Assembly (NCBI GenBank): GCA_007121975.1
Contig: SKJO01000055.1
Location: 1 to 6,976 of the forward strand
Length of the DNA: 6,976 nt
Direction: 5' to 3'
DNA from: Nitriliruptoraceae bacterium
Lineage (GTDB): Bacteria; Actinomycetota; Nitriliruptoria; Nitriliruptorales; Nitriliruptoraceae
In this document: positions 5,085-6,976 of the stretch, one piece after another
How positions within the stretch are numbered: position 1 is the first letter of the stretch
Layout of the letters: every line of letters begins with the position of its first letter
Program-made: the position numbers and the translations under genes
The notes under the pieces: generated by a model
What the model was told of the DNA's origin: nothing
The model's input: only the letters and a program-made list of their open reading frames with translations
Database searches by the model: none

Positions 5085-6976
5085 ATGCAGCTGCTGCTTC
5101 AGATCACCCGGCAACGAGGACACCAGGCACGTCGGCACGAGCCACCGGCCGCCGTCACCGCGGTCCCACAGCCTTGGCTCCAGCGGGCACTCGTACTTGC
5201 CGCGCTGCTCGCGCTGCTCGCGGTGCTGGTCGTGCCGCTCGAGGCCCGGGCGCAGGCCGCTGGTGGCTGGTCGCAGGCGGCCGCGGACGCCGCCAACACC
5301 AACCGGGCGGTGGTGGACGGCCCGTCCGACCCGGGCCTGCGCTGGGCGGTCGACCTCGAGGCGATCGTCACCGACGAGGCCCCCCGCGGCTACGTGCTCG
5401 GGGGCTTGAGCGCCGTGCACCGGCCCGTCATCGGGCCCGACGGCGACGTGATCGTGCCGGTGGCCAACCCCGAGATCGGCGGGCGCTCGGCGTTCGTGGC
5501 GCTGGATCCCGACACCGGTGAGGTCACCTTCGAGCTGCAGCGCCGCGCGGCCAACTGCGCCCCCGCAGTGGACAGCCGCGACCGCATCTGGGCCGTGATG
5601 AACTTCGACTACGACGAGGCCACCTCCACCAACAGCCTGCGCGCGTTCGACGCCGACGGCCAGGAGCTCGACGAGTCGCTGTTCGACCTCACGGAGCTTG
5701 GCGTGGCCAGCCCGGCAAGCTGGTGCAACTTCAACACCGGCCTGCATCTCGCCGGGCAGGGCCCGAACGAGTACCTCGTGCTGTTCCATGTCCCCGACAA
5801 CCGGCATATCGCCGCGCTGGACCTCTCCGGGGACACCCCGAGCATCGCCTGGCAGCTGGATGCCGAGGACGCCGCGGTGCCCTTCGACCGGTTCGAGAAC
5901 TCCTCACACGGTGGGCCGGGCGGCGGCCCGTCCGCCCGGCTGGCGGCGATGACCGACACGCAGCTGATCGTGCCGGTACGCACCGGCGAACAGCACCAGC
6001 TGGCGTTCCTGGAGCTTGCGACCGGGCAGATCGGGCGGATCGTGGACCTGCCGGCGTTCACCGTGGGCGGCCAGCCCCGTGAGGCGCCGGTTCGGGGGTC
6101 GGTGACGGTGACGGTGGTGGGCAACATGGTGGTGGCCTCGCTGGCGGACCGGGGCGACTACGCCGGGGTGCTGCACGGGGTGTCGCTGACCGGCACCTCG
6201 ACGTCCCCGGACTGGACCCAGCTGCTGCCCTCCGACACCCGCACCGTGAACGGCGGGGAGGTCATGGCGGTGAGCAACGCCACCGTGGTCGTGCCCTCGC
6301 TGGGAAGCCTGCAGGGCCACGCAGCGGCCACCGGCGCGGTGACCGCCTGGAGCGACGGGCCCGAGACCATGGTCAACGACGCGCAGCTACTCACCGACGC
6401 CGGCGGCGCGATCTACTCGACCTACCGGCCGGTGGCGGGCGCGAGCAACCTGGTGCGCTACCGCCCCGATGGGCGCATGGACTGGCAGCTGCGCCGCACC
6501 ACCCTGCTGGGCGAGTTCACCGACCCGGCCTCCGACGAGCTGCGGATCGGACCCATCGACGCCCAGGGCACCCTGTACGTGCGCGTCGGCTCGCTGCTGT
6601 ACGCCATCGACAGCTCCGGCGGGCTGGCCGACTGCGAGCTGCCGTTCGACGACGTCGCCGAGACCAACGTGCACGCCGAGAACATCTGCCGGCTGGTGGA
6701 GCTCGAGGTCACCACCGGGATCTCGGACACCGAGTACGGACCCAACCGGCCCGTCACCCGCGCGCAGATGGGCACGTTCCTGCAGCGGGCGCTGGGCCTG
6801 CCACCCTCGACGACCAACCGGTTCCCGGACGTCGATCCTGCTTCGGTGCATGCGCCGGGGATCAACGCCATCGCCGAGGCGGGGATCACGCTCGGGCGTG
6901 CGGACGGCACCTACGACCCGGCCGGTTCCGTGAGCCGCGCGGAGATGGCAAGCTTCCTGGCCCGCGCGGCGGGGCT
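5085..6976 (+). CDS. Exported PQQ-type beta-propeller-like protein with SLH anchors (partial, leaves the right edge)
   Basis: The frame is open from ATG 5085 to the window end, with 630 codons visible. Residues 1-34 are a long basic n-region. A hydrophobic core (ALVLAALLALLAVLVVP, 35-51) and an ARA cleavage site at 54-56 make a signal peptide. The mature part starts GGWSQAAADAANTNRAVVDGP and DPGLRWAVDL, the usual opening of PQQ-like beta-propellers. Blade-like strands follow, such as PVIGPDGDVIVPV, AFVALDPDTGEV, RIWAVMNFDYDEA and GTLYVRVGSLLYAIDSSG (to about residue 513). Cys158 and Cys214 could form a disulfide. Two SLH modules follow: about 517-575 (FDDVAETNVHAENICRLVE to VTRAQMGTFLQRALGL) and about 580-630 (FPDVDPASVHAPGINAIAE to VSRAEMASFLARAAG). 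A third is likely beyond the edge. SLH modules usually bind secondary cell-wall polymers, so the propeller should be displayed on the surface. Its ligand or enzyme role is unknown; no PQQ-dehydrogenase catalytic motif was recognised. Confidence 0.88.
   Translation, partial: MQLLLQITRQRGHQARRHEPPAAVTAVPQPWLQRALVLAALLALLAVLVVPLEARAQAAGGWSQAAADAANTNRAVVDGPSDPGLRWAVDLEAIVTDEAPRGYVLGGLSAVHRPVIGPDGDVIVPVANPEIGGRSAFVALDPDTGEVTFELQRRAANCAPAVDSRDRIWAVMNFDYDEATSTNSLRAFDADGQELDESLFDLTELGVASPASWCNFNTGLHLAGQGPNEYLVLFHVPDNRHIAALDLSGDTPSIAWQLDAEDAAVPFDRFENSSHGGPGGGPSARLAAMTDTQLIVPVRTGEQHQLAFLELATGQIGRIVDLPAFTVGGQPREAPVRGSVTVTVVGNMVVASLADRGDYAGVLHGVSLTGTSTSPDWTQLLPSDTRTVNGGEVMAVSNATVVVPSLGSLQGHAAATGAVTAWSDGPETMVNDAQLLTDAGGAIYSTYRPVAGASNLVRYRPDGRMDWQLRRTTLLGEFTDPASDELRIGPIDAQGTLYVRVGSLLYAIDSSGGLADCELPFDDVAETNVHAENICRLVELEVTTGISDTEYGPNRPVTRAQMGTFLQRALGLPPSTTNRFPDVDPASVHAPGINAIAEAGITLGRADGTYDPAGSVSRAEMASFLARAAG
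6636..6976 (+). other. SLH modules of the surface protein
   Basis: Two consecutive modules are visible. Module 1 has FDDVAETNVHAENICRLVE, Y-G-P and VTRAQMGTFLQRAL. Module 2 has FPDVDPASVHAPGINAIAE, GTYDP and VSRAEMASFLARA, and is cut by the window end. Module 1 is the more divergent: it has Cys535 where module 2 has the GINAIAEAGI core, and Cys517 lies just before it, so these two Cys may form a disulfide. Confidence 0.85.

Noticed and set aside
4235..5086. Minus-strand frame of 283 codons opposite the lipoprotein gene
   Set aside because: The plus strand has a Shine-Dalgarno, signal peptide, lipobox and ligand pattern, so this is a shadow of its codon bias.

Overview
The window is a GC-rich bacterial chromosome segment (roughly 70% G+C by eye, with most third codon positions G or C). 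S-layer homology (SLH) modules carrying the core HAxGINA(I/V)AxAGIT, Shine-Dalgarno-led genes, a TetR regulator and a lipobox lipoprotein together suggest a free-living actinobacterium. A deep-branching lineage such as Nitriliruptoria or Acidimicrobiia is my guess from the SLH style. It is an inference, because no rRNA or other marker gene is present.

Layout, left to right. (1) Bases 1-117, minus strand: the first 39 codons of a gene leaving the left edge, with a strong Shine-Dalgarno and an arginine-rich, signal-like N-terminus. (2) Bases 367-1605, plus strand: a complete class III (CaiB/BaiF) CoA-transferase. A 27-bp tandem duplication has copied its Shine-Dalgarno and ATG, giving two equivalent in-frame starts (367 and 394). 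A hairpin 18 nt past the stop probably terminates it. (3) Bases 1606-2094: no intact gene, but the relic of one SLH module lies at 1853-1951 and a 22-bp palindrome sits just upstream of the next gene. (4) Bases 2095-2778, plus strand: a TetR-family regulator, convergent with (5) bases 2813-3880, minus strand: a baeRF-type protein (bacterial relative of archaeo-eukaryotic release factors). A shared hairpin fills the 34-bp gap. (6) Bases 3881-4273: a divergent intergenic region with a compact, unusually AT-rich operator-like site (overlapping palindromes plus a GTCAACA direct repeat) over a minus-strand TTGACA. (7) Bases 4274-4933, plus strand: a lipoprotein with a long acidic linker and a cupredoxin-like domain, ended by a 16-bp hairpin. 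(8) Bases 5085 to the right edge, plus strand: an exported protein with a PQQ-type beta-propeller-like ectodomain followed by SLH modules, cut by the window end.

Functionally, the right third is a cell-surface neighbourhood: a probable copper lipoprotein and an SLH-anchored propeller protein. They are separated by a strong terminator, so they are probably not one transcript. The left part holds CoA metabolism and regulation. The TetR protein could control the CoA-transferase, itself, or the operator-like site at 3981-4001, and the sequence alone does not decide. I see no transposase, integrase, CRISPR array, tRNA or rRNA. I found no clear new multi-gene system. The most interesting signals are the duplicated translation start, the orphan SLH relic, the double-palindrome operator and the propeller-SLH surface protein.
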